A stretch of 13,065 nucleotides of DNA from an uncultured Ruminococcus sp. (GTDB lineage: Bacteria > Bacillota > Clostridia > Oscillospirales > Ruminococcaceae), in assembly GCA_900545285.1 (NCBI GenBank), contig UQYK01000053.1, positions 1-13,065 of the forward strand, written 5' to 3'. This document shows, piece by piece, positions 1-5,616 of the stretch. Below the pieces are notes generated by a model. That model worked only from the letters and a program-made list of their open reading frames with translations, ran no database searches and was not told the origin of the DNA. Numbering within the stretch: position 1 is the first letter of the stretch; the number at the start of each line of letters is the position of its first letter. The translations under genes and the position numbers were made by a program.

Positions 1-991
1 TAATTTCAACAGATGCATGACCTAAAATTTCTGACAGAGATTTGATATCGAATCCAAGTGCAATACAATTTGTCGCAAACATATGACGTAATGCATGAAA
101 GTGTACGGAAGGCAAATGCTCTTTTTTCAAAATTCTCGCAAATCGATATTGCATTACACGCGGTTCGATCGGCATGTCATTTCCTGATAAAACGTATTTT
201 TCCGGACCAGACTGATGACTTTTTAAAAAGGGAAAAATACAACGTGGAATTGGAATTTCACGAATTGAGGTTATACTTTTGGGTTCAGTAAAAATCAACT
301 TTGTTTTTGAGGTGCCGTTTGGATTTTGAATCCGCTGAAGTGTATGTTTGATTGCAATCATTTTTCTTTTTAAATCAATATCTGTCCATCGCAGCGCACA
401 TAATTCTCCAATTCGAACTCCCATATAAAAAGAAAGTGCAATTCCGACCGCAGTTAAGCTGTCGTTGCTATGAATCCATTGTTTCAAAACGCTCTGTTCT
501 GATTCGTTTAGCAGTTTTATTTCCGTATGTTTCTTTCTTGGCATAGAAAAATAATGAAATGGATTTTTTATGCCATGCACTTGATTGGCATATTTCCAGA
601 TAGATTTCATCAGAACAATAATATCAGAGATATATCGTTCCGACAGGCCGCTTTTTTGCTTTTGCAGAATAAATTGATAAAGATCCGATAATGTGATTTG
701 TTTCATTTCGGAGTGTCCAAAATACGGGATGATATGCTTTTTTATTTTCATCTGATAATTTACAAATGTAGATTCTTTTACATGGCTGGCAATCGACTGC
801 TCCCATTCCATGGCAACTACAGCAAAAGTCTGGCAACCAGATCGAATTTTCCGCATCTTATCCGTTTTTTTCACTGCATCATTGTAATATTCATATGCAA
901 ATACAGGTTTTCCTCGCAGACAGGGACAAACCAGGTGCTCTTCTGTTCTGTCATTTTTCAGGTTGTTTCTTCTATAATCGTGGATTTTCAT
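1..991 (-). CDS. Tyrosine-type site-specific recombinase (phage-type integrase), 3' end outside the window
   Basis: Continuous minus-strand reading frame of 330 codons from ATG 991-989 to the left edge with no stop, so only the C-terminal end is missing. The start has a GAGGAG ribosome binding site 7 nt upstream. Residues about 55-150 form the helical core DNA-binding domain. The catalytic domain follows, with the first catalytic Arg in GVRIGELCALRW (R193), the probable beta-hairpin Lys at K238 in TEPKSITSIREIPIP, HALRH (H299, R302) and LGHAS (H325). The nucleophilic Tyr should lie a few residues beyond the window. Members of this family cut and rejoin DNA at attachment sites through a phosphotyrosine intermediate. 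The Cys-containing N-terminus (VCPCLRG, residues 22-28) resembles that of integrases of Gram-positive conjugative elements and phages. The gene and its upstream flank are visibly more AT-rich than trpS and the genes after it, which fits acquisition by transfer. No frameshift is seen inside the window. Confidence 0.93.
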   Translation of the reverse strand, partial: MKIHDYRRNNLKNDRTEEHLVCPCLRGKPVFAYEYYNDAVKKTDKMRKIRSGCQTFAVVAMEWEQSIASHVKESTFVNYQMKIKKHIIPYFGHSEMKQITLSDLYQFILQKQKSGLSERYISDIIVLMKSIWKYANQVHGIKNPFHYFSMPRKKHTEIKLLNESEQSVLKQWIHSNDSLTAVGIALSFYMGVRIGELCALRWTDIDLKRKMIAIKHTLQRIQNPNGTSKTKLIFTEPKSITSIREIPIPRCIFPFLKSHQSGPEKYVLSGNDMPIEPRVMQYRFARILKKEHLPSVHFHALRHMFATNCIALGFDIKSLSEILGHASVEI

Positions 992-1028
992 GTAATTTCT
1001 CCTCAAAATATGATTTTTAAACAAAGAA

Positions 1029-1057
1029 TTTATAACTTAATTGTCCAGAATGCACAA
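1029..1057 (-). promoter_or_regulatory. Candidate promoter of the integrase gene
   Basis: On the minus strand TTGTGC (1057-1052) and TATAAA (1034-1029) are separated by 17 bp. They lie 38 bp upstream of the integrase start codon and its GAGGAG site. The -35 box is a moderate match, so the call rests mainly on position and spacing. Confidence 0.5.
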
Positions 1058-1094
1058 AGATTTTAATGGCAAACAAAATCAATATTGCAGTCTA

Positions 1095-1123
1095 TTGACT
1101 TGTTGTCAAAATAGTGATACAAT
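1095..1123 (+). promoter_or_regulatory. Strong sigma-A-type promoter without an obvious protein gene
   Basis: TTGACT (1095-1100) and TACAAT (1118-1123) are separated by exactly 17 bp. The -35 box lies within a small dyad, TTGAC-TTGTT-GTCAA (1095-1109), which could be an operator. Transcription would start near 1130 and run through a hairpin towards the terminator at 1310-1356. It is divergent from the integrase promoter. Confidence 0.6.
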
Positions 1124-1148
1124 GGTTATAGATTCCAATGATTGTCTG

Positions 1149-1179
1149 TCTTTCGCAAAAGGCAACATTTTGCGAAAGA
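1149..1179 (+). repeat. Perfect 12-bp inverted repeat (hairpin or operator)
   Basis: The arms TCTTTCGCAAAA and TTTTGCGAAAGA flank a 7-nt loop. A run of seven T follows only after about 10 nt, so it is not a classical terminator. It lies about 20 nt downstream of the predicted transcription start of the promoter at 1095-1123, so it could be an operator, an RNA stem or a recombination-associated dyad. Confidence 0.6.
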
Positions 1180-1309
1180 AGAGAACATCTTTTTTTACCA
1201 TAAAAAAATACATTTTATTAGGCAAAAGTTCTTTCTTACCTGTTAATTCTTGTTCTTTTCTACACAAAAGATTATTTTAAATTGCAATGCAAAGAAAATT
1301 TTCAACTTT

Positions 1310-1356
1310 AAAAAGCAGGAATACGCTAGCATAAGTCACTCGTATTCCTGCTTTTT
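1310..1356 (+). terminator. Intrinsic terminator with a 16-bp perfect stem, probably bidirectional
   Basis: The arms AAAAAGCAGGAATACG (1310-1325) and CGTATTCCTGCTTTTT (1341-1356) are perfectly complementary around a 15-nt loop. The T5 run ends the stem in the plus direction, and the leading A5 gives a T5 in the minus direction. It isolates trpS from the integrase side. Confidence 0.75.
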
Positions 1357-1445
1357 GGATCAATAAAAAATGTCAAAAGCAAACTGCATAAAAAATTTGC
1401 ACGCCTACATCAAGACGCATTCCCTGAATTCTCCCAGAAATACAG

Positions 1446-1474
1446 TTGACGCGGCCATTTTTTTATGCTATAAT
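1446..1474 (+). promoter_or_regulatory. Promoter of trpS
   Basis: TTGACG (1446-1451) and TATAAT (1469-1474) are separated by 17 bp, with an extended -10 TG at 1466-1467. The start would be near 1481, leaving a leader of about 63 nt. Confidence 0.85.
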
Positions 1475-1543
1475 AAGATGAAATAGTAAACCGAACAGGG
1501 ATATTTTCATTTGGTTTTAACAAAAAGGAGAAATCGCCAAGTC

Positions 1544-2605
1544 ATGAAACAGATTATTTTAACGGGTGACCGTCCTACCGGCCGCCTTCATGTTGGACAT
1601 TATGTCGGCTCTCTCAAAGAGCGGGTAAAACTGCAAAATTCCGGAAAATACGATGAAATTTACATTATGATCGCAGATGCACAGGCGCTTACAGACAACG
1701 CCGAGCACCCGGAAAAGGTGCGGCAGAACATCATTCAGGTGGCACTGGACTATCTGGCATGCGGCCTGGATCCGGAAAAATCCACAATTTTCATTCAGTC
1801 AATGGTTCCGGAACTGACGGAACTTACATTCTACTATATGAATCTGGTTACCGTTTCCCGTGTGCAGCGGAATCCTACCGTAAAATCAGAAATTCAGCAG
1901 CGCAACTTTGAAGCCAGCATTCCGGTTGGATTCTTCTGTTATCCGATCAGCCAGGCTGCGGATATCACAGCATTCCATGCAACTGCCGTTCCGGTGGGAG
2001 AAGATCAGCTCCCGATGCTGGAACAGTGCAAGGAAATCGTACACAAATTCAATGCTGTCTATGGTGAAACCCTGACAGAACCAGAGATCATTCTCCCCAG
2101 CAATCAGGCTTGTCTGCGTCTCCCCGGCATTGACGGCAAGGCAAAGATGAGCAAGTCCCTGGGCAACTGCATCTACCTTTCTGACGAACCGGAAGTCATT
2201 CAGAAAAAGATTATGTCCATGTTTACAGACCCGAACCATCTCCGCGTGGAAGATCCGGGACAGGTTGAAGGCAATCCGGTATTCATCTATCTGGATGCTT
2301 TTTGCAGACCGGAGCATTTCACACAGTTCTGGCCGGATTATGCAAACCTGGACGAATTGAAAGCGCACTATCAGCGCGGCGGACTGGGCGATGTAAAGGT
2401 AAAACGGTTCCTGAACAACGTCATGCAGGAAGAACTTCGTCCCATTCGGGAACGCCGGAAGCACTGGGAACAGCGTCTGCCGGACGTATACGAAATTCTG
2501 AAAGCCGGCAGTGCTGCAGCAGAAGCAACTGCCGCAAAAACACTTCAGGGTGTCCGTCATGCGATGCAGATTGACTACTTTGAAAATGGCTGCCTGAGCA
2601 AATAA
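1544..2605 (+). CDS. trpS: Tryptophanyl-tRNA synthetase, TrpRS-II branch
   Basis: This cytoplasmic class Ic synthetase charges tRNA-Trp with tryptophan using ATP. It has 353 residues, against about 330 for E. coli-type TrpRS. The HIGH-type motif is HVGH (16-19), preceded by GDRPTG (8-13). KMSKS is perfect at 201-205, and QAAD (D140) sits where tryptophan recognition residues lie. The GDRPTG start and the PVGEDQLPMLEQ block place it with TrpRS-II, the branch that includes the Deinococcus radiodurans protein able to bind nitric oxide synthase. No such partner gene is seen here. ATG 1544 is chosen because it starts the Rossmann fold and has AAGGAG upstream, although the spacing of 13 nt is long. 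An in-frame TTG at 1511 is unlikely because it lies upstream of that site. It has its own promoter and terminator, so it is monocistronic. Whether it is the only TrpRS in the genome cannot be seen. Confidence 0.95.
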   Translation: MKQIILTGDRPTGRLHVGHYVGSLKERVKLQNSGKYDEIYIMIADAQALTDNAEHPEKVRQNIIQVALDYLACGLDPEKSTIFIQSMVPELTELTFYYMNLVTVSRVQRNPTVKSEIQQRNFEASIPVGFFCYPISQAADITAFHATAVPVGEDQLPMLEQCKEIVHKFNAVYGETLTEPEIILPSNQACLRLPGIDGKAKMSKSLGNCIYLSDEPEVIQKKIMSMFTDPNHLRVEDPGQVEGNPVFIYLDAFCRPEHFTQFWPDYANLDELKAHYQRGGLGDVKVKRFLNNVMQEELRPIRERRKHWEQRLPDVYEILKAGSAAAEATAAKTLQGVRHAMQIDYFENGCLSK

Positions 2606-2633
2606 TGCTTTTATCTTAATAAAACAATGAAAA

Positions 2634-2668
2634 TGCCGTGCCTTTTCTGAGAGGTACGGCACTTTTTT
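2634..2668 (+). terminator. Intrinsic terminator of trpS
   Basis: The stem TGCCGTGCC (2634-2642) pairs with GGTACGGCA (2653-2661) with one G-U pair and a 10-nt loop, and is followed by CTTTTTT. Confidence 0.85.
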
Positions 2669-2677
2669 GAAAATCAC

Positions 2678-2706
2678 TTGAAAAATCTATGAAAGCCGTG
2701 TATAAT
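2678..2706 (+). promoter_or_regulatory. Promoter of the zinc-ribbon gene pair
   Basis: TTGAAA (2678-2683) and TATAAT (2701-2706) are separated by 17 bp, just after the trpS terminator. The leader to the ATG at 2793 would be about 80 nt. Confidence 0.8.
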
Positions 2707-2792
2707 AGAAGTAAAGGTCCAATAAAAAGGATAAAATGCAGCATTCTGCAATTCTTTGCGCTTTTGCTGCCTTGAAGGAGGATGATTTTATT

Positions 2793-3767
2793 ATGAAAAA
2801 ATGTCCGAACTGCGGTGCTGATCTGGATGAACAGGCACAGTTTTGCTCCAAATGCGGCGCCGTACAAACATTTGATGACGACAGTATGACCCTATCTGAA
2901 CCCGATTTTTCTGCGCCGGTGCAACCCGCAGATGCATCACAAAAATCCAAATCTCATCTTCTGATGATTCTGATTATTGCGGTTCTTGCAGTTATCATTG
3001 TTGGCATAGGATTTCTTGCCGCCATGCTGCTTTTGAATCCCAATCAAAAAGAGGATTCTGGAGATGACACAGAAAAAGCAATGGTCACAACAACAGCGAT
3101 TACGGAAACTACCGTAGAAGAAACCACAGCAGAAACAACAACTATGACAGAAGCAGCTACAACTGCCGCAACAGCAGCCATTACACCGGCTCCTACCGAA
3201 GCGCCTCTTATACTGGCTGTTCCGGATGTAAGCGCCTTTCAGAAGGATGCCCCCAACGGCGGAGACGGCGAGTCCTATACCATGTCCTGGTCTGCAGTTG
3301 CCGATGCAGAAGGTTATGAGCTGTACATTGGCTCGTGTGAACCCGATTATAGCTCATCCTGGTCATATGAGACCAAGCAGCAGACGAACACCATTTTCAG
3401 TGTAGGTGCTTCTATCAATGTATCGTACACCTGTAAAGTCCGCGCCTATGCACACGAGAACGGGAATGTGATTTACAGTGATTGGAGTGCCACACAAAGT
3501 GTAGAACTCTGTCCCCCTTCTGACAATTACAGTGACTTCGCTATGCGCGGTCAAGTCAACACCCACGGTGGAAGCGTAGACGGTGTTACAACTGCATATG
3601 TATACGGCAACAGCGGATATGAAGTGCAACATCATGTACAAAACACATGGCATATTACTGCGAAGTCCAGTTATTATTCGAACGGTGTCCTTTGGTATGA
3701 ATGCTGGGATACGGATGACGGCGATTACTACGGCTGGATTGATTCCAACTACATCGATTTCTATTAA
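2793..3767 (+). CDS. Membrane-anchored zinc-ribbon protein with fibronectin III-like and SH3-like C-terminal domains
   Basis: Protein of 324 residues with a modular layout. An N-terminal zinc ribbon (C4, C7, C18, C21) is followed by a short linker and one hydrophobic helix (about 55-81). A Thr/Glu/Ala-rich linker (about 98-137) comes next. A beta-rich domain with the fibronectin III-like pattern YTMSWSAVADAEGYELYIG ... YTCKVRAYA ... YSDWS spans about 140-238, and a C-terminal SH3b-like segment ends in WYECWD ... GDYYGWIDSNYI (about 255-324). The likely topology is zinc ribbon inside and C-terminus outside, where SH3b modules often bind cell wall or peptide ligands. ATG 2793 is chosen because MKKCPNCG is the canonical zinc-ribbon start and AAGGAGG sits 11 nt upstream; an in-frame ATG at 2736 has no such site. 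The gene lies 38 bp ahead of a paralogue and probably shares its transcript. The biological role is unknown. Confidence 0.82.
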   Translation: MKKCPNCGADLDEQAQFCSKCGAVQTFDDDSMTLSEPDFSAPVQPADASQKSKSHLLMILIIAVLAVIIVGIGFLAAMLLLNPNQKEDSGDDTEKAMVTTTAITETTVEETTAETTTMTEAATTAATAAITPAPTEAPLILAVPDVSAFQKDAPNGGDGESYTMSWSAVADAEGYELYIGSCEPDYSSSWSYETKQQTNTIFSVGASINVSYTCKVRAYAHENGNVIYSDWSATQSVELCPPSDNYSDFAMRGQVNTHGGSVDGVTTAYVYGNSGYEVQHHVQNTWHITAKSSYYSNGVLWYECWDTDDGDYYGWIDSNYIDFY

Positions 3768-3805
3768 AATTAACATTGCATGATACGGAAAGGATTTGAG
3801 TTCAC

Positions 3806-4549
3806 TTGAAAATTTGTCCGAATTGCAATAATCAACTGCCTGATGATGCTGAATTTTGCAGGCAGTGTGGTACTGCTCTCCCGAAAGAAGAAAATGCTTC
3901 GCCGGATGCACAGAAGCCTGCCGCACCGCCGCAAGCCCCTGTTGCCGCCCCGGAGCCGCCCAAAAAGAAGCAGCCGCTTCTGATTGCTATTATCATTCTG
4001 CTTTGTCTTTTGATTCTTGCTGTGATATTTTTGGCATTTGCGCTGCTCTCCCAGAAAAACGAAAGCGAAACACAGGATTCCGATATCACCACAACCGTTT
4101 CTGAGGAAACCACGGCCGCTTCTACCACAGAAGTTACAACTACAACGACAGTAACTACTACAGTAACAGAAGCCCCCACCGAAGCACCTACAGAAGCGCC
4201 TGCGCAGAATGTGCAGGAAATCACTCCACAGGAGCCTGTACAGCAGCAGACGTACACTGCTTATTTTTCTCAGGACGAGCTAATTCAGGCTTCTGTAGGC
4301 GGACTCAGCGCACACGAAGCCGGCATTCTGATTACAAATCTTTCCTGCGATAACGGAACCGCTTCCTGTAGTTATGCACCGTATGAGTCTTATGACTTTG
4401 TGGATTCCATTACGGTTTCCGGTGCATCTGCCGGAACTGTAACTATCAGCGGCACTGCTACTTCCATTGGATTTGACATGTATGACGGGCAATCCATCAG
4501 TTATGAGTCTGCTTCCGTTCCGTTTACCATAACAAAAGTAGTAGGATAG
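3806..4549 (+). CDS. Zinc-ribbon, single-pass membrane protein with Thr-rich stalk
   Basis: Protein of 247 residues, paralogous in layout to the upstream gene. It has a zinc ribbon (C4, C7, C18, C21), a Pro/Ala-rich linker (about 36-55), one transmembrane helix (about 57-81), a Thr-rich stalk (94-121) ending in three TEAP-type repeats (121-132), and a C-terminal domain (about 148-247) rich in Ser, Gly and Thr. Two cysteines in the C-terminal domain (C181, C188) could form a disulfide outside the cell. The C-terminal domain is not recognised and differs from that of its neighbour. The start is TTG at 3806, supported by AAAGGA 11 nt upstream, the same spacing as in the preceding gene, and by the zinc ribbon beginning right there. 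No promoter was seen in the 38-bp gap, so co-transcription is likely. Confidence 0.8.
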   Translation: MKICPNCNNQLPDDAEFCRQCGTALPKEENASPDAQKPAAPPQAPVAAPEPPKKKQPLLIAIIILLCLLILAVIFLAFALLSQKNESETQDSDITTTVSEETTAASTTEVTTTTTVTTTVTEAPTEAPTEAPAQNVQEITPQEPVQQQTYTAYFSQDELIQASVGGLSAHEAGILITNLSCDNGTASCSYAPYESYDFVDSITVSGASAGTVTISGTATSIGFDMYDGQSISYESASVPFTITKVVG

Positions 4550-4587
4550 CCATATTGATATCAAAGCCTGTAGGCATGGTGCAACCT

Positions 4588-4607
4588 TTTCTGAATCATC
4601 TCAGAAA
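4588..4607. repeat. Small 7-bp inverted repeat downstream of the zinc-ribbon genes
   Basis: TTTCTGA and TCAGAAA flank a 6-nt loop in the 3' region before the main terminator. It has no T run, and its role is unknown. Confidence 0.4.
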
Positions 4608-4638
4608 TGATGCGCGAACAGACATATCACCTGCTTTA

Positions 4639-4691
4639 ACACAACAAAAAAGGCACAGCCTGTTTGAGCAGCTGTGCCTTTTCTGTTGTGT
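4639..4691. terminator. Bidirectional terminator between zinc-ribbon genes and agrB
   Basis: Two 21-nt arms (4639-4659 and 4671-4691) are complementary with a single mismatch around an 11-nt loop. The GC core GGCACAGC/GCTGTGCC is flanked by A-rich and T-rich segments on both sides. It serves the plus-strand zinc-ribbon transcript and the convergent agr transcript. Confidence 0.88.
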
Positions 4692-4731
4692 TTCGTTTTG
4701 AACTGCCTTTCCTGGACTTCTGATAACAGAA

Positions 4732-5337
4732 TTATTTTTCCGCCGCTTTTTTCGTTTCTTTATTTTGACAAACGAAACACTCAGCCTTCCTCATCAAAAG
4801 CATTGCTGCCTCTGCGGTCAGAGCCAGAGTAACAATCGTTGTCAATTGCAGCTGCGAAAACAAAATTCCGCCGCCTGCTGCCAAAAGTTCGATTCCCAGA
4901 ACGAGATATGTTTTTCTTCTGTATACCCGTTTTTCCAGTGCATCGAGAGGATCGTATTTTGCCCCCAACGGAGCGAAAATCACAATCACAACAGCAGACA
5001 AAAGCAAGAGCGATACAGCAACCAGCATTGGTACTGCTGCCCATTTCAGAATACTGAGAAGAAGTATCTGTATGAAAATGGTAGCAATGTAACACCGCAA
5101 AGGTGTACTTGCATGATAACCGCCGGCATAAATCCGGATGCCGCAATAGAATCCGTTCAAAAGGATACATGAGACAATCCGATGAAACAGGATACCAAGT
5201 ACCAATGTTGTCACAAGATTGATCAGCATAGACACAAATTGAAAGAATCCATACGTGTATACCGGACACTCCTCTTCTGTAATCACGCCTGCCCTTATCA
5301 GTCGTTCTCCGAATTTTTCTGAGAGCTTTTGCAGCAT
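4732..5337 (-). CDS. agrB: AgrB-family peptide-processing membrane protease
   Basis: Protein of 201 residues, the usual AgrB length. AgrB is an integral membrane cysteine endopeptidase that cleaves the C-terminal tail of AgrD and forms the thiolactone of the autoinducing peptide. The family signature is clear: R68 and GGYHASTPLRC with the catalytic pair H75 and C82, spaced 7 residues apart as in staphylococcal AgrB (H77/C84). Hydrophobic segments lie near residues 31-62, 84-98, 100-124, 143-160 and 164-183. The C-terminus carries ECFVC and a Lys-rich tail. The ATG (5337-5335) overlaps the agrD stop by one base (TGATG), which suggests translational coupling. The gene lies downstream of agrD, the opposite of the classical order. 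Transcription ends at the shared terminator at 4639-4691. Confidence 0.95.
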   Translation of the reverse strand: MLQKLSEKFGERLIRAGVITEEECPVYTYGFFQFVSMLINLVTTLVLGILFHRIVSCILLNGFYCGIRIYAGGYHASTPLRCYIATIFIQILLLSILKWAAVPMLVAVSLLLLSAVVIVIFAPLGAKYDPLDALEKRVYRRKTYLVLGIELLAAGGGILFSQLQLTTIVTLALTAEAAMLLMRKAECFVCQNKETKKAAEK

Positions 5338-5483
5338 CAGAACTTCCGCAATTTTTTTACTGCGTCAGGCTTCTGCGGCTGATACATCCAGTAAACGCAA
5401 GTTACGTTTGCTGTGAAATCTGCCATTTTTTTCGTTGCTGCAGCCAGTACTTTTTCTGCTGTTTTTTTTGCAGTTTTCTTCAT
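5337..5483 (-). CDS. agrD: AgrD-type cyclic peptide pheromone precursor
   Basis: Small gene of 48 residues. A Lys/Ala-rich N-terminus (1-20) fits the amphipathic membrane-associating helix of AgrD. The core is NVTCVYWM (26-33), followed by a Pro-containing charged tail, YQPQKPDAVKKLRKF. By analogy with staphylococcal AIP-I (YSTCDFIM), the predicted product has a five-residue thiolactone ring from C29 to M33, with cleavage before Y34. The N-terminal cut is not predictable from sequence. ATG 5483 is chosen because AAGGAGG lies 10 nt upstream; an in-frame ATG 13 codons earlier has no ribosome binding site and lies close to the -10 box. The immediate overlap with agrB and the agrCA genes upstream make the assignment firm. 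Expression is likely autoinduced from the promoter at 5511-5539. Confidence 0.93.
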   Translation of the reverse strand: MKKTAKKTAEKVLAAATKKMADFTANVTCVYWMYQPQKPDAVKKLRKF

Positions 5484-5510
5484 AATTTGCCAACCTCCTT
5501 TTCGCCATCT

Positions 5511-5539
5511 ATTATAGCACAAAAAGAGGCGCTGTGCGA
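5511..5539 (-). promoter_or_regulatory. Promoter of agrDB, activator-dependent type
   Basis: The -10 box on the minus strand is a perfect TATAAT (5516-5511). The hexamer 17 bp upstream, TCGCAC (5539-5534), is a poor -35 match. This is the pattern expected when an activator such as AgrA, bound just upstream, is needed. The transcription start would be near 5504, giving a leader of about 20 nt. Confidence 0.75.
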
Positions 5540-5543
5540 GAAA

Positions 5544-5580
5544 TTGGCGCGAACGTAGAGATTTTTGGCGTGAGCGTAGA
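5544..5580 (-). promoter_or_regulatory. Tandem direct repeats, predicted AgrA (LytTR) binding sites
   Basis: Two 16-bp copies are present on the minus strand: TCTACGTTCGCGCCAA (5559-5544) and TCTACGCTCACGCCAA (5580-5565). They differ at two positions and their period is 21 bp, two helical turns. LytTR regulators of the AgrA type bind pairs of short direct repeats with this period next to weak -35 boxes, and the proximal copy ends 5 bp from the -35 position. Binding by the AgrA encoded here is an inference. Confidence 0.75.
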
Positions 5581-5616
5581 CTTTGGAAAAAACTTCCAGG
5601 AAAAATCGGTGATTTT

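Larger units (their letters stand above)
1130..1356 (+). ncRNA. Candidate small RNA of about 225 nt, family unrecognised
   Basis: This is the interval between a consensus promoter (1095-1123) and a strong intrinsic terminator (1310-1356). It contains a perfect 12-bp hairpin near the 5' end (1149-1179, loop GGCAACA). Two possible reading frames, of 21 and 15 codons, start at ATGs near 1136 and 1287, and neither has a ribosome binding site. It does not look like 6S RNA, tmRNA, a T-box or a tRNA. The boundaries come only from the promoter and terminator. The interval may instead be an attachment or control region of the integrated element. Confidence 0.3.
992..1543. other. 552-bp intergenic region between integrase and trpS
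   Basis: No convincing protein-coding gene is seen. Short frames here lack ribosome binding sites. The stretch holds, in order, a minus-strand promoter for the integrase, a plus-strand promoter (1095-1123), a perfect hairpin (1149-1179), a T7 run (1190-1196), an AT-rich stretch, a 16-bp-stem terminator (1310-1356) and the trpS promoter (1446-1474). No T-box-like specifier structure could be recognised before trpS, and the trpS leader is only about 60 nt. Confidence 0.7.

Noticed and set aside
624..836. Minus-strand 70-codon frame and plus-strand frames at 698-1066 and 1041-1280
   Set aside because: The first two lie within the continuous integrase frame (991 to the left edge) in other frames. 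The third covers the intergenic region and has no ribosome binding site.
1..991. Integrase suspected to be a frameshifted pseudogene
   Set aside because: Base-by-base translation from ATG 991 gives 330 uninterrupted codons with all expected catalytic motifs; it is merely cut by the window edge.
1360..1543. T-box riboswitch before trpS
   Set aside because: The promoter lies at 1446-1474, leaving a leader of only about 63 nt, too short for a T-box, and no T-box sequence or antiterminator was recognised.
1886..2677. 263-codon minus-strand frame opposite trpS
   Set aside because: It is antisense to a clear synthetase with intact motifs, has no recognisable domain, and runs into the trpS terminator.
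3085..3205. Thr-codon-rich stretch as a tandem DNA repeat or CRISPR-like array
   Set aside because: The repetition is codon-level low complexity in a protein stalk, with no regular unit or spacers.
3363..3926. 187-codon minus-strand frame across the two zinc-ribbon genes
   Set aside because: It spans two real genes and their gap on the opposite strand and has no recognisable features.
3832..4257. Valine/serine-rich minus-strand frame
   Set aside because: An artefact of the Thr-rich repeat codons on the plus strand.
5484..5522. Longer AgrD starting 13 codons upstream
   Set aside because: This start would lie within or beside the promoter -10 region and has no ribosome binding site, whereas ATG 5483 has AAGGAGG.
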